A DNA stretch of 39,428 bases from Clostridium sp. SM-530-WT-3G (GCF_012843905.1 NZ_JABAGC010000032.1:1-39428); one strand, 5' to 3'. Shown: positions 17,272-25,881, counted from the stretch's first letter. The notes: generated by a model from the letters alone, not told the origin. A program made the numbers and translations.

Positions 17272-17525
17272 GTAACAATATTGAACAAACAATGCAATTT
17301 GATTTAAGTAAGAATAAAGAAGCTCTTACAAAGACAATACTATCAGAGGTTTATGATTCGCTACAAGAAAAAGGATATAATCCTATAAACCAGTTAGTTG
17401 GATATTTGATTTCAGGCGACCCTACTTACATCACTAATTACAACGGAGCAAGAGCTTTAGTAAGAAAACTCGAAAGAGATGACATACTAGAAGAAGTTAT
17501 AAAATCTTATTTAGAGATAAAGTAG
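17268..17525 (+). CDS. ireB: IreB family regulatory phosphoprotein (UPF0297)
   Basis: IreB of Enterococcus faecalis is a small protein phosphorylated on threonines by the PASTA kinase IreK and affects cephalosporin resistance; the family (UPF0297/YrzL) is widespread in Firmicutes. This 85-residue copy is full length, with the conserved N-terminal TMQFD, GYNPINQLVGYLISGDPTYIT and NGARALVRKLERDDILEE. The strong ribosome binding site is 20-odd bp upstream of its ATG and seems to serve a micro-ORF that ends on it. It precedes ruvX and a DUF1292 gene, the standard Firmicutes order alaS-yrzL-yrrK-yrzB. Confidence 0.93.
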   Translation: MSNNIEQTMQFDLSKNKEALTKTILSEVYDSLQEKGYNPINQLVGYLISGDPTYITNYNGARALVRKLERDDILEEVIKSYLEIK

Positions 17526-17553
17526 AGAGTGCCCGTTTTTAAGCGGGCACTCT
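17526..17553 (+). repeat. G/C-rich hairpin between ireB and ruvX
   Basis: AGAGTGCCCG (17526-17535) pairs perfectly with CGGGCACTCT (17544-17553), with loop TTTTTAAG. It begins right after the ireB stop. There is only TTAATTT after it, so it would be a weak terminator at best; it may be a processing site or mRNA stabiliser. Confidence 0.7.
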
Positions 17554-17574
17554 TAATTTATAAGAGGTGTAAAT

Positions 17575-17994
17575 TTGAAAAGAATACTTGGACTAGACTT
17601 AGGACAAAAAACAATTGGAGTTGCAATAAGTGATCCTTTAGGATTTACAGCACAAGGATTAACTACGATAAGAAGAAATAATAAAGGAAAAGATATTGAA
17701 GATTTAAAGAAAATATGTGATGATTATAGTGTGGAAACTATTGTTATTGGATTGCCTAAAAATATGAATGGTACTATAGGACCATCTGGTGAGATTGCAA
17801 TGGAATTTGGAAAGCTAGTAGAAGAAGAATTGAAAATAAAAGTAGAATTTTGGGATGAAAGATTAACCACAGTAGCTGCACACAAAGCTATGCTTGAAGC
17901 AGATTTATCAAGAAATAAAAGAAAAAAGATAGTTGATAAGGTAGCTTCAACGTACATATTGCAAGGATATTTAGATAGAATTTCAAGATTATAA
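17575..17994 (+). CDS. ruvX: putative Holliday junction resolvase RuvX/YqgF
   Basis: RuvX (YqgF) has an RNase H-like nuclease fold and is linked to Holliday junction resolution and, in some bacteria, to 16S rRNA 5' processing. The 139-residue protein shows [18 protein letters not shown] (first catalytic Asp), [11 protein letters not shown] and the WDERLTT motif, with a final Asp in the C-terminal helix. TTG 17575 is the start: AGAGGTG at 17563-17569 is correctly placed, and the N-terminus KRILGLDLG begins at the first family strand. Confidence 0.93.
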   Translation: MKRILGLDLGQKTIGVAISDPLGFTAQGLTTIRRNNKGKDIEDLKKICDDYSVETIVIGLPKNMNGTIGPSGEIAMEFGKLVEEELKIKVEFWDERLTTVAAHKAMLEADLSRNKRKKIVDKVASTYILQGYLDRISRL

Positions 17995-18079
17995 AAAATA
18001 CAATAATTTGAAAGCAATTCTTATTCTAGAATAGATAAGAATTAATATATATTAAACTAATAAGAAAGGAATTACTAGA

Positions 18080-18352
18080 ATGGATAAAGACGCTAAATAC
18101 GTATATATACCTGATGAAAATGGAAATGATGTTAAATTTGAGGTTATTATGTACTTTGAAATAGAAAAATTAAAAGGTCAATATATAATAGCAACACCAG
18201 CTTTTGAACAAAGTGATGAAGCATATGCTTTTAAAATCTTTAAAGATGAAGATGGAAGTGAATTATTTTTAGCATTAGAAGACGATGATGATGAATTTGC
18301 TATGGTATTAGAAACATATGAAACTCTTAGTGAAGATGGAATAATTGAATAA
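18080..18352 (+). CDS. DUF1292 domain protein (YrzB/UPF0473)
   Basis: A 90-residue acidic protein of the DUF1292 family (B. subtilis YrzB), of unknown function, conserved beside ireB and ruvX in Firmicutes. It is one domain with the pattern YVYIPDENGNDVKFEVI, the central FEIEKLKGQYIIATP and the acidic FLALEDDDDEFAMVLETYE. AGAAAGGAATT lies before the ATG. A 9-bp A/T hairpin (18016-18024 with 18035-18043) lies in the gap after ruvX. Confidence 0.9.
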   Translation: MDKDAKYVYIPDENGNDVKFEVIMYFEIEKLKGQYIIATPAFEQSDEAYAFKIFKDEDGSELFLALEDDDDEFAMVLETYETLSEDGIIE

Positions 18353-18361
18353 TAGTATAAT

Positions 18362-18383
18362 AATATTATATAATATTCGAATA
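18362..18383 (+). promoter_or_regulatory. palindromic A/T segment in front of fur
   Basis: A perfect 16-bp palindrome (18362-18377, A/T only) runs into a perfect 10-bp palindrome TATTCGAATA (18374-18383), about 34 bp before the fur start. Fur sites are A/T-rich palindromes and fur is often self-regulated, so this is a candidate operator. Such palindromes arise easily by chance in this composition. Confidence 0.25.
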
Positions 18384-18416
18384 GCAATATGAAATTGAGT
18401 AAAGTGAGGTGTTATT

Positions 18417-18881
18417 ATGGATGAATCAAAATTAATTGATATGAATACCTTAAAAGAAGATTTAAAGAAAAAAGGATATAAGCTAACTCCTCAAAGAAGA
18501 TCTATAGTTGATACTATTATAGATAATGAAGGTAAACATTTAACTGCTGAAGAGATATATGACGAAGTTAAAAAGAATTGCCCAGAAATTGGATTGGCAA
18601 CTGTCTATAGAACAATATTGTTATTAGAAGAATTAGGTGTTATATCTAGATTAGACCTTAATGATGGATGTAGTAGATATGAGATACTACATTCAGATGA
18701 AACACATAGACATCATCATTTAATCTGCAATCAATGTCATAAAGTATTAGAAGTTCAAGATGATTTGTTAGATGAACTAGAATCTAATATTGAGAATAAT
18801 TATAAATTTAAAATACTAGATCATAGTGTTAAATTTTATGGATTATGCGATGAATGTCAAAAAAAACAAAGTGATGAATAA
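18417..18881 (+). CDS. fur: Fur family transcriptional regulator (ferric uptake type)
   Basis: A 154-residue metalloregulator with an N-terminal winged helix (LTPQRRSIVDTI, then GLATVYRTILLLEELG in the recognition region) and a C-terminal dimerisation and metal domain. Metal ligands are visible: HRHHH (97-101), CxxC pairs Cys104/Cys107 and Cys144/Cys147 (structural zinc). It represses iron uptake genes when iron is available, if it is the Fur proper. Fur rather than PerR or Zur is preferred from the neighbourhood (next to rnj) and overall similarity as I recall it; motif data alone do not decide. AGTGAGGTG lies before ATG 18417. Confidence 0.85.
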   Translation: MDESKLIDMNTLKEDLKKKGYKLTPQRRSIVDTIIDNEGKHLTAEEIYDEVKKNCPEIGLATVYRTILLLEELGVISRLDLNDGCSRYEILHSDETHRHHHLICNQCHKVLEVQDDLLDELESNIENNYKFKILDHSVKFYGLCDECQKKQSDE

Positions 18882-18931
18882 AAGGTTAAAAGCCTTTGTT
18901 TATAAATAAATATAGGAAAAGGAGGGGAAAT

Positions 18932-20605
18932 ATGAAAAACGAGAGAGCGAAGGTTAAGATAATTCCTCTTGGTGGTATAAGCGAAATTGGGAAAAATATC
19001 ACAGCTATAGAATATAAAGAAGATATTGTGATAATAGACTGTGGATTGAAGTTTCCAGATAATGATATGTATGGAATAGATATTGTAATACCTGATATTT
19101 CATATCTTCTTAAAAATTCGGAAAAAATTAAAGGAATATTTTTAACTCATGGACATGAAGACCATATTGGAGCATTACCTTATGTATTAAGACAAATTAA
19201 TGTTCCAGTTTATGGCACAAAACTAACTCTAGGAATTGTTGAAACTAAACTAAAAGAGCACGGTTTATTAGGTTCAACAGAATTAGTAAGAGTTAAGCCT
19301 AGAGACATAATAAAATTAAATAATGTATCTGTAGAATTTATTAAAACAAATCATTCAATTGCAGATTCAGTTGCAATTGCAATTCATACACCTCTTGGAG
19401 TGGTGCTTCATACGGGAGATTTTAAAGTCGACTATACTCCAATAGATGGACAAATGATGGATTTTGGTAGATTTGCAGAGTTAGGTAGAAAAGGTGTCTT
19501 AGCAATGATGGCTGATTCAACAAATGTTGAAAGGCCTGGATATACTTTGACAGAAAGAGTAGTTGGTGAAACATTCACAAGACTATTTGGAAAAGCAAAG
19601 GGAAGAATTATTGTTGCAACGTTCGCATCAAATGTTCATAGAATCCAACAAATAATTACTGCAGCGCAGAAGTATGATAAAAAAGTGGCTGTTTCAGGTA
19701 GAAGCATGGAGAATATTGTTCAAGTTGCAATTGAACTAGGATATTTAGAAGCAGAAAAAGAGGTGCTTATTCCTGTTGATCAAATTTCAAAATATCCTAA
19801 TGAAAAGTTAGTTATTATAACTACTGGAAGCCAAGGTGAACCAATGTCAGCATTGGCGAGAATGGCTGCTTCAGAACATAGAAAAATAAATGTTATTCAA
19901 GGAGATACAGTTATTATTTCTGCAACACCAATACCAGGAAATGAAAAATTTGTTTCAAAAGTGGTCGATCAATTATTTAAAAAAGGTGCAGAAGTTATAT
20001 ATGGATCTGACGGTGGAGATAAAATCCACGTTTCAGGTCATGCTTGTCAGGAAGAACTAAAATTAATGCATTCATTAGTGAGACCAAAATTCTTTATACC
20101 AGTACATGGTGAATATAGACACTTGAAAAAACATGGTGAACTTGCAACTCAGCTTGGAATGCCAGAAAAAAATGTAATGATACCTGAAAATGGTGATGTT
20201 ATAGAAATAACAAGAAATTATATTAAGAAGAATGGCAGTGTTACTTCGGGACAGGTCTTTGTAGATGGACTTGGAGTTGGAGATGTTGGAAATATTGTTC
20301 TTAGAGATAGAAAACACTTATCTCAAGATGGAATATTAACAGTAGTTGTTACAATAGAAAGACAGACTGGCAAGGTAGTATCTGGACCAGATATTATTTC
20401 AAGAGGTTTTGTATACGTAAGAGAATCAGAAGGTCTTATGGATGAAGCTAGAGAAATTGTTAAATTAGTACTTAAAGATTGTGAAGAAAAACAAATTACT
20501 GACTGGGCAACATTAAAGTCAAAAATGAGGGATGAATTAAGAGAATTCCTTTATGAAAAGACAAAGAGAAAGCCTATGATATTACCAATAATAATGGAGT
20601 TTTAG
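18932..20605 (+). CDS. rnj: ribonuclease J
   Basis: RNase J is a metallo-beta-lactamase-fold ribonuclease with endonuclease and 5'-3' exonuclease activity, central to mRNA decay and rRNA maturation in Firmicutes. The 557-residue protein has metal ligands HGHEDH (73-78), then HTGDFKVD and the HVSGHA segment, with the beta-CASP region (SNVHRIQQ) between and a C-terminal domain. A TTG at 18896 would extend it by 12 residues, but AAGGAGGGG (18919-18927) clearly serves ATG 18932, giving a length close to RNase J1 (555). Terminator 20688-20720 lies about 80 bp after the stop. Confidence 0.95.
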   Translation: MKNERAKVKIIPLGGISEIGKNITAIEYKEDIVIIDCGLKFPDNDMYGIDIVIPDISYLLKNSEKIKGIFLTHGHEDHIGALPYVLRQINVPVYGTKLTLGIVETKLKEHGLLGSTELVRVKPRDIIKLNNVSVEFIKTNHSIADSVAIAIHTPLGVVLHTGDFKVDYTPIDGQMMDFGRFAELGRKGVLAMMADSTNVERPGYTLTERVVGETFTRLFGKAKGRIIVATFASNVHRIQQIITAAQKYDKKVAVSGRSMENIVQVAIELGYLEAEKEVLIPVDQISKYPNEKLVIITTGSQGEPMSALARMAASEHRKINVIQGDTVIISATPIPGNEKFVSKVVDQLFKKGAEVIYGSDGGDKIHVSGHACQEELKLMHSLVRPKFFIPVHGEYRHLKKHGELATQLGMPEKNVMIPENGDVIEITRNYIKKNGSVTSGQVFVDGLGVGDVGNIVLRDRKHLSQDGILTVVVTIERQTGKVVSGPDIISRGFVYVRESEGLMDEAREIVKLVLKDCEEKQITDWATLKSKMRDELREFLYEKTKRKPMILPIIMEF

Positions 20606-20640
20606 AACTTTTTGGAAAAAATGATTAAATTTGAATATGC

Positions 20641-20669
20641 TTGACTTTTTTATTTGAAAAGAGTATTAT
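20641..20669 (+). promoter_or_regulatory. candidate promoter just upstream of a terminator
   Basis: TTGACT at 20641-20646 and TATTAT at 20664-20669 are 17 bp apart. The expected start (about 20676) is only some 12 nt before the terminator stem at 20688, so most transcripts would be about 45 nt long unless they read through into typA. Confidence 0.5.
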
Positions 20670-20687
20670 TTAATATAGTTATGTAGG

Positions 20688-20720
20688 AAATTGGATACTT
20701 TGCGTATCCAATTTTCTTTT
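20688..20720 (+). terminator. terminator between rnj and typA
   Basis: A perfect 11-bp stem (20688-20698 with 20704-20714, loop TTTGC) is followed by a T-rich tail to 20720. It ends rnj transcripts and may also attenuate those from the promoter at 20641-20669. Confidence 0.82.
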
Positions 20721-20978
20721 GGAAAAAAACATTTATAGGTTTACATTGTTTATTGATGAACAGACCAAATACATAATAAAAGTTATTTTAAATAGATAAT
20801 AATATTTATATGTTTATATGGATTAAGAGTTAACAAATTGAATTTTATTTGTGAACTTTAGGAGCTTGTTATAAGTTTTTACAAGTTATACTTTAATTAT
20901 TACTTGTTTAAATGTTAAAGTCGATATAAACTAGTAAATAGAAAATTCACAGTTTATATACTGTTTGGAGGAATAAAG
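20721..20978 (+). other. 258-bp leader of typA
   Basis: No gene is visible. There are short stems only: ACAAAT/ATTTGT near 20832-20852, CTTGT/ACAAG at 20865-20885, and ACAGT/ACTGT at 20949-20964 just before the ribosome binding site TTGGAGG. None matches an RNA family I recognise. TypA is cold-linked, so a leader with temperature-dependent structure is possible but not shown. Confidence 0.4.
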
Positions 20979-22805
20979 ATGGAATTAAATAAAAGAGATG
21001 ATATTAGAAATATTGCTATCATAGCCCACGTTGACCATGGTAAGACTACTTTAGTAGATGCATTATTAAGACAAAGTAATATTTTCAGAAGCAATGAAAA
21101 AGTTCAAGAAAGAGTTATGGACTCTAATGATCTTGAAAAAGAAAGAGGAATTACAATTCTTTCAAAAAATACTGCAGTAATGCACAATGGTGTGAAAATT
21201 AACATAGTTGATACTCCAGGGCATGCTGACTTCGGTGGAGAAGTTGAACGTGTACTTAAAATGGTTGACTCAGTTTTATTAGTAGTTGATTCATATGAAG
21301 GACCAATGCCACAAACAAAATTCGTTCTTAAGAAATCATTAGAATTAGGATTAAAGCCAATAGTTATCATAAATAAAATAGATAAGCCAGATGCAAGACC
21401 AGCAGAAGTTATAGATGAAGTATTTGATTTATTCGTAGAACTTGGAGCTAATGATGAACAATTAGATTTCCCAATTGTTTACGCTTCAGCTAGAGAAGGT
21501 TTTGCTAGATATAATGTAGAAGATACAAATGCAGATATGACTCCAATATTTGAAACAATATTAGAACATGTTTCTGCACCAGAAGGATATTTAGATGAGC
21601 CATTCCAAATGCTTGTAACTACATTAGATACAAATGCATTTGTAGGTAAGATTGCAATAGGTAAAATACATAGAGGTAAGGTTAGAAAGAACCAAACAGT
21701 TTCTTTAGTTAGAAATGATGGAAGCACTGCTAACTACAAAATTACAGCAGTATTTGAATATGATGGATTAAAGAGAGTAGAAGTTGATGAAGCTGGAATG
21801 GGAGATATCGTTGCAGTAAGTGGAGTTTTAGATGCAAATATAGGTGAAACTATTGCAGACTCAAGTGCTCCAGAAGCATTACCATTCGTAGAAATTGATG
21901 AACCAACACTTAACATGAACTTCATGGTTAATGATTCACCATTTGCTGGTAAAGAAGGAGAATTCGTTACATCTAGACACTTAAGAGATAGATTAATGAA
22001 AGAACTTGAAACAAATGTAAGTTTAAGAGTTAGAGAAATTACTCCTGATTGTTTCGAAGTTTCAGGAAGAGGAGAACTTCATCTTTCAGTATTAATTGAA
22101 ACAATGAGAAGAGAAGGATACGAATTCCAAGTATCTAAGGCTAACGTTATATTCAAAGAAGAAGATGGTCATAAAGTAGAACCAATGGAATACTTAACTA
22201 TAGACGTTCCAGAAGAATTTATGGGACCTGTAATGGAAAAACTTGGACCAAGAAAAGCTGAAATGGTTAATATGACTTCAGCTGTTAATGGATATACAAG
22301 ACTTGAATTCAGAATACCTGCAAGAGGTCTTATAGGATTTAGAAATGAATTCATGACTGATACAAAAGGTAATGGTATAATGAACCATGTATTTGATGGA
22401 TATGAAAGATACAAAGGTGATATCCCAACAAGAAATAGAGGATCAATAGTTGCATTCGAATCTGGAGAATCAATTACTTATGGATTATATAATGCACAAG
22501 ATAAAGGTCAATTATTCATAGGTGCTGGTGTTCCAGTTTATACAGGTATGGTAGTTGGTGTATGCTCAAGAGCAGAAGATATAGACATAAATGTATGTAA
22601 AGGTAAAAAGCTTACTAATACAAGATCATCTGGTGCTGATGATGCGTTAAAGTTAACTCCACCATTAGAAATGACTCTAGAACAATGTCTAGATTTCATT
22701 AATGCTGATGAGTTAGTTGAAGTTACACCAGAAAACATAAGAATGAGAAAAAGAGTGTTAGATCCTGCTGAAAGAAGAAGAATGATAAGCAGAAATAAAA
22801 AGTAA
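20979..22805 (+). CDS. typA: translational GTPase TypA/BipA
   Basis: TypA (BipA) is a ribosome-binding translational GTPase related to EF-G and LepA, with roles in ribosome assembly, cold growth and stress. The 608-residue protein has G1 AHVDHGKT (16-23), G3 DTPGH (78-82), G4 NKID (132-135), an EF-Tu-like domain II, domains III and V, and the family-specific C-terminal domain (GIMNHVFDGYERYKGDI, LTPPLEMTLEQCLDFI). GGAGG lies shortly before ATG 20979. It has a long 5' leader and is separated from mltG by a strong hairpin. Confidence 0.96.
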   Translation: MELNKRDDIRNIAIIAHVDHGKTTLVDALLRQSNIFRSNEKVQERVMDSNDLEKERGITILSKNTAVMHNGVKINIVDTPGHADFGGEVERVLKMVDSVLLVVDSYEGPMPQTKFVLKKSLELGLKPIVIINKIDKPDARPAEVIDEVFDLFVELGANDEQLDFPIVYASAREGFARYNVEDTNADMTPIFETILEHVSAPEGYLDEPFQMLVTTLDTNAFVGKIAIGKIHRGKVRKNQTVSLVRNDGSTANYKITAVFEYDGLKRVEVDEAGMGDIVAVSGVLDANIGETIADSSAPEALPFVEIDEPTLNMNFMVNDSPFAGKEGEFVTSRHLRDRLMKELETNVSLRVREITPDCFEVSGRGELHLSVLIETMRREGYEFQVSKANVIFKEEDGHKVEPMEYLTIDVPEEFMGPVMEKLGPRKAEMVNMTSAVNGYTRLEFRIPARGLIGFRNEFMTDTKGNGIMNHVFDGYERYKGDIPTRNRGSIVAFESGESITYGLYNAQDKGQLFIGAGVPVYTGMVVGVCSRAEDIDINVCKGKKLTNTRSSGADDALKLTPPLEMTLEQCLDFINADELVEVTPENIRMRKRVLDPAERRRMISRNKK

Positions 22806-22846
22806 TTTAAAAAAATGCTTTTAATATTTAATAAGATAATTATAAT

Positions 22847-22882
22847 TTAAAGTAAATAGCCTTTTTAGGCTATTTACTTTAA
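22847..22882 (+). repeat. 16-bp perfect hairpin between typA and mltG
   Basis: Bases 22847-22862 pair perfectly with 22867-22882 around a TTTT loop. No U-run follows (AATTATATAAGG instead), so termination would be inefficient. The mltG start is 22 bp downstream, so it may set the ratio between typA and the mltG operon or mark an RNA processing site. Confidence 0.75.
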
Positions 22883-22903
22883 TTATATAAGGAGATATTT
22901 CTA

Positions 22904-23932
22904 GTGAATAATAAGATTAGACCTGTTAGAAAGAAAAGAAGAATAATAGTATTATTGATGTTTTTAATAGTAGTATCATTTTTTATGTATTATCATTCAG
23001 TAATAATGAGACCTTTAAAAAACAATCAATCTACTGTAGCTATTGAAGTTAAACAGGGTGAGGGTTTTTATGATGTTTTAAATAAGCTTGATAAAGAAGG
23101 GAAATTAAGAAATAAGCTTATGATAAAGATTAAGCTTGCATTTGATAAAAATAAAATAAATTTAAATGAAGGTATATATGAGGTTTCATCAGAAACTAGC
23201 TTAAGTGAACTGATAGATTCATTAGAAAATACTTCAGATAACATTAATTTGGTTAAAGTAACAATACCAGAAGGTTATAATGTTGAAGAGATAGGTAAAA
23301 GAATAGAAGAATGTGGTTTTTGTACTAAAGAAGAGTTTATTCAGGCTGTTAAAAATCATCAGTTACCGGATTTTATTGAAGAAAATGATAAAACAAGATA
23401 TAATCTAGAAGGATTTTTATATCCAGATACATATTTAATTGAAAAGGGAACAAGTGCAGATAGTATAATAGCTATGATGTTAGAGAGATTTAATACTGTA
23501 ATACATCAGGTGGAAGAAGAAAATAAAATTGAGTTAAATAAGAGTGAACTTTATAAGACAATAACTATTGCTTCTATGATAGAGAAAGAAGCAAGGGTGG
23601 ATAAAGATAGGCCACTTATTGCATCTGTTATAAATAATAGACTTAATAAGGGTATGAAGCTTCAATTAGATGCGACAGTTCTTTATTCGCTAGGCTATCA
23701 TGTAGATAAGGTCTTAAATAAACATTTAGAGGTAGATTCACCTTATAATACATACAAATATAAGGGATTGCCAGAAGGTCCAATATGCAATCCAGGAATT
23801 GAGAGTATAGAGGCAGCACTTAATCCAGCAAAAACAAATTATATTTATTATATCTTAGAAAAAGATGGGTCACATTATTTTACTGATAGTTATGATGATT
23901 TCTTAAATAAGAAGAAAGAATTAGGATATTAG
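22904..23932 (+). CDS. mltG: endolytic murein transglycosylase MltG
   Basis: MltG cleaves nascent glycan strands at the membrane and is thought to set glycan chain length. The 342-residue protein has a basic N-terminus and a single membrane anchor at about residues 13-30, then the extracytoplasmic YceG domain with a LysM-like part (TIPEGYNVEEIGKRI) and the catalytic glutamate in SMIEKEA (Glu227, equivalent to Glu218 of E. coli). Conserved LPEGPICNPGIESIEAALNP is near the C-terminus. GTG 22904 follows AAGGAGA. It heads mltG-trmR-trhP, the same order as yrrL-yrrM-yrrN/O in B. subtilis. Confidence 0.94.
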   Translation: MNNKIRPVRKKRRIIVLLMFLIVVSFFMYYHSVIMRPLKNNQSTVAIEVKQGEGFYDVLNKLDKEGKLRNKLMIKIKLAFDKNKINLNEGIYEVSSETSLSELIDSLENTSDNINLVKVTIPEGYNVEEIGKRIEECGFCTKEEFIQAVKNHQLPDFIEENDKTRYNLEGFLYPDTYLIEKGTSADSIIAMMLERFNTVIHQVEEENKIELNKSELYKTITIASMIEKEARVDKDRPLIASVINNRLNKGMKLQLDATVLYSLGYHVDKVLNKHLEVDSPYNTYKYKGLPEGPICNPGIESIEAALNPAKTNYIYYILEKDGSHYFTDSYDDFLNKKKELGY

Positions 23933-23951
23933 GTTTAAATGGAGGATATCA

Positions 23952-24599
23952 ATGAGTAAAATTACATATGATTATATGGAAAGTTATATAAGAGGTTTGA
24001 TTCCAGAAAGAACTGGAACTTTAAAGCAGATAGAGGATTTTGCACGCGAGAATGGTGTGCCTATAGTTCAAAAGGAAACAGGTGTATTTCTTGAATTTAT
24101 GACAAATATGAAGAAGCCTAAAAGAATACTTGAATTAGGAACAGCAGTTGGTTTCTCATCTATTTTAATGTATGAAGCAGCAGGGACTGAACCAGAAATA
24201 GTTACTATTGAACGTGATGAAAAGATGATAGAATTTGCTAAAGTTAATTTGGAAAAGTTTGGTCTGACAGAAAAAATAAAAATAGAAGAAGGCGATTGCT
24301 TAGAGGTTTTAGAAAAATTAACTGAACCATTTGATCTGATTTTTATGGATGCAGGGAAAGGACACTATAATCACTTTTTACCTCATTGTTTAAGATTATT
24401 AAGAGAAGATGGAATAATCATTGCAGATAATGTTTTGTTTAGAGGTATGGTTGCATCTCAAGAATTAGTTCAAAGAAGAAAAATTACAATTGTAAAAAGA
24501 ATGAGAACATATTTAGATTTGGTTACACATGATGAAAACTTAATTACATCAGTAATACCTATGGGAGATGGAATTGCCGTAACTAAGAGGAGGAATTAA
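23952..24599 (+). CDS. trmR: tRNA 5-hydroxyuridine methyltransferase TrmR (YrrM)
   Basis: TrmR uses SAM to methylate 5-hydroxyuridine at position 34 of tRNA to 5-methoxyuridine, widening wobble decoding. The 215-residue class I methyltransferase belongs to the O-methyltransferase family 3: motif I RILELGTAVGFSSIL (58-72), the acidic residue after strand 2 in VTIERDE, metal-binding Asp133 in FMDAGKGHY and the DNVLFRG segment. GGAGG lies before ATG 23952. The next gene encodes the hydroxylase-type partner, which supports TrmR over a catechol-type methyltransferase. Confidence 0.88.
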   Translation: MSKITYDYMESYIRGLIPERTGTLKQIEDFARENGVPIVQKETGVFLEFMTNMKKPKRILELGTAVGFSSILMYEAAGTEPEIVTIERDEKMIEFAKVNLEKFGLTEKIKIEEGDCLEVLEKLTEPFDLIFMDAGKGHYNHFLPHCLRLLREDGIIIADNVLFRGMVASQELVQRRKITIVKRMRTYLDLVTHDENLITSVIPMGDGIAVTKRRN

Positions 24600-24604
24600 T
24601 TAGT

Positions 24605-25855
24605 ATGAGAAAGAGAATAAAGAAACCAGAAATTTTAGCACCAGCGGGTAATCTAGAAAAATTAAAAATTGCAATAGATTTTGGTGCAGATGCAGTATAT
24701 CTTGGTGGTAATAAATTAAATTTAAGAGCGTTTTCTAATAACTTCTCAAATGAAGAAATGATTGAGGGTATCAAATACTGTCATGATAGAAATAGAAAAG
24801 TATATGTAACATTAAATGTTTTTGCTAGAAACTATGATTTAAAAGGTGCAGGCGAATATATAAAAGGATTATATGATATTGGAGTTGATGCTGTATTAAT
24901 TGCAGACCCATCTTTAATCGCAATAACTAAGGAAGTAGCTCCAGATTTAGAAATACATTTAAGTACCCAAGCAAATACTGTAAACTGGGTTGCAACTAAG
25001 TTTTGGCATGACTTGGGAGTAAAGAGAGTAGTGCTTGCTAGAGAACTTACTTTCCGTGAAATAAATACTATAACTGAAAATATTCCAGAAGATTGTGAAA
25101 TTGAATGTTTTGTTCATGGATCAATGTGTATAGCATATTCAGGAAGATGCTTAATTTCAAACTATATGTTAGGTAGGGATGCTAACAAGGGAATATGCTC
25201 TAATGCATGCAGATATAAATATCATTTAGTTGAAGAAACAAGACCAGGTGAATATTATCCAGTTGTAGAAGATGATAATGGAACATATATTATGAATTCT
25301 AAAGATTTATGTATGATTCAATATATACCTGAATTAGTGCAAAGTGGAATTGATTCCTTAAAAATTGAAGGAAGAATGAAGAGTGAATTCTATGTTGCAT
25401 CTGCAGTTAAAGCTTATAGAGAAGCTTTAGATTCATATTTTGAAGATCCAGAAAACTATGTGTTTAAAGAAGAATGGATGGATATATTAAATAGAATAAG
25501 TCATAGACAATATCATACAGGATTCTTCTTGGGAAGAAATGGAGAGCAAAACTATGAGGACCAATCTTATATAAGAGATTATGAAATTGTAGGTATGGTT
25601 AAGGAATACGATGAAAAAACAAAAGAAGCTACTATACTTCAAAAGAACAGAGTATTTGAAAATGATGAAGTTGAAGTATTAAGACCTGATGTGCCATACT
25701 TTAAAGTTAAACTTACTGATATGTATGATGTTGATAAAAATGTTAAGACAGATGTTGCTAATAGAGCACATATGATATTTAAGGTTAAAGTGGATACTCC
25801 ATTAAAGAAGAATGATATGCTTGTTAAAGGTAATAAAACATACTCTCTTCAATAA
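24605..25855 (+). CDS. trhP: U32 family tRNA hydroxylation protein (TrhP/YegQ type)
   Basis: Although named peptidase U32, this subgroup (E. coli YegQ/TrhP, B. subtilis YrrN/YrrO) is needed for prephenate-dependent 5-hydroxylation of U34 in tRNA, the substrate that TrmR methylates. The 416-residue protein begins with the family ILAPAGNLEKLKIAIDFGADAVY. It carries the cysteine cluster Cys168, Cys175, Cys182, Cys198 and Cys202 within FVHGSMCIAYSGRC and GICSNACRYKY, matching YegQ and likely binding Fe-S. ATG 24605 follows AGAGGAGG, six bases after the trmR stop. B. subtilis has two adjacent paralogues; here there is one. Confidence 0.86.
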   Translation: MRKRIKKPEILAPAGNLEKLKIAIDFGADAVYLGGNKLNLRAFSNNFSNEEMIEGIKYCHDRNRKVYVTLNVFARNYDLKGAGEYIKGLYDIGVDAVLIADPSLIAITKEVAPDLEIHLSTQANTVNWVATKFWHDLGVKRVVLARELTFREINTITENIPEDCEIECFVHGSMCIAYSGRCLISNYMLGRDANKGICSNACRYKYHLVEETRPGEYYPVVEDDNGTYIMNSKDLCMIQYIPELVQSGIDSLKIEGRMKSEFYVASAVKAYREALDSYFEDPENYVFKEEWMDILNRISHRQYHTGFFLGRNGEQNYEDQSYIRDYEIVGMVKEYDEKTKEATILQKNRVFENDEVEVLRPDVPYFKVKLTDMYDVDKNVKTDVANRAHMIFKVKVDTPLKKNDMLVKGNKTYSLQ

Positions 25856-25881
25856 TAAATTATAATATAATCTGTATAAAA

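Noticed and set aside
18417..18881. Calling the Fur-family gene perR or zur
   Set aside because: The zinc-site cysteines are shared by all three groups. Neighbourhood favours Fur, and there is no peroxide-defence or zinc-uptake gene nearby.
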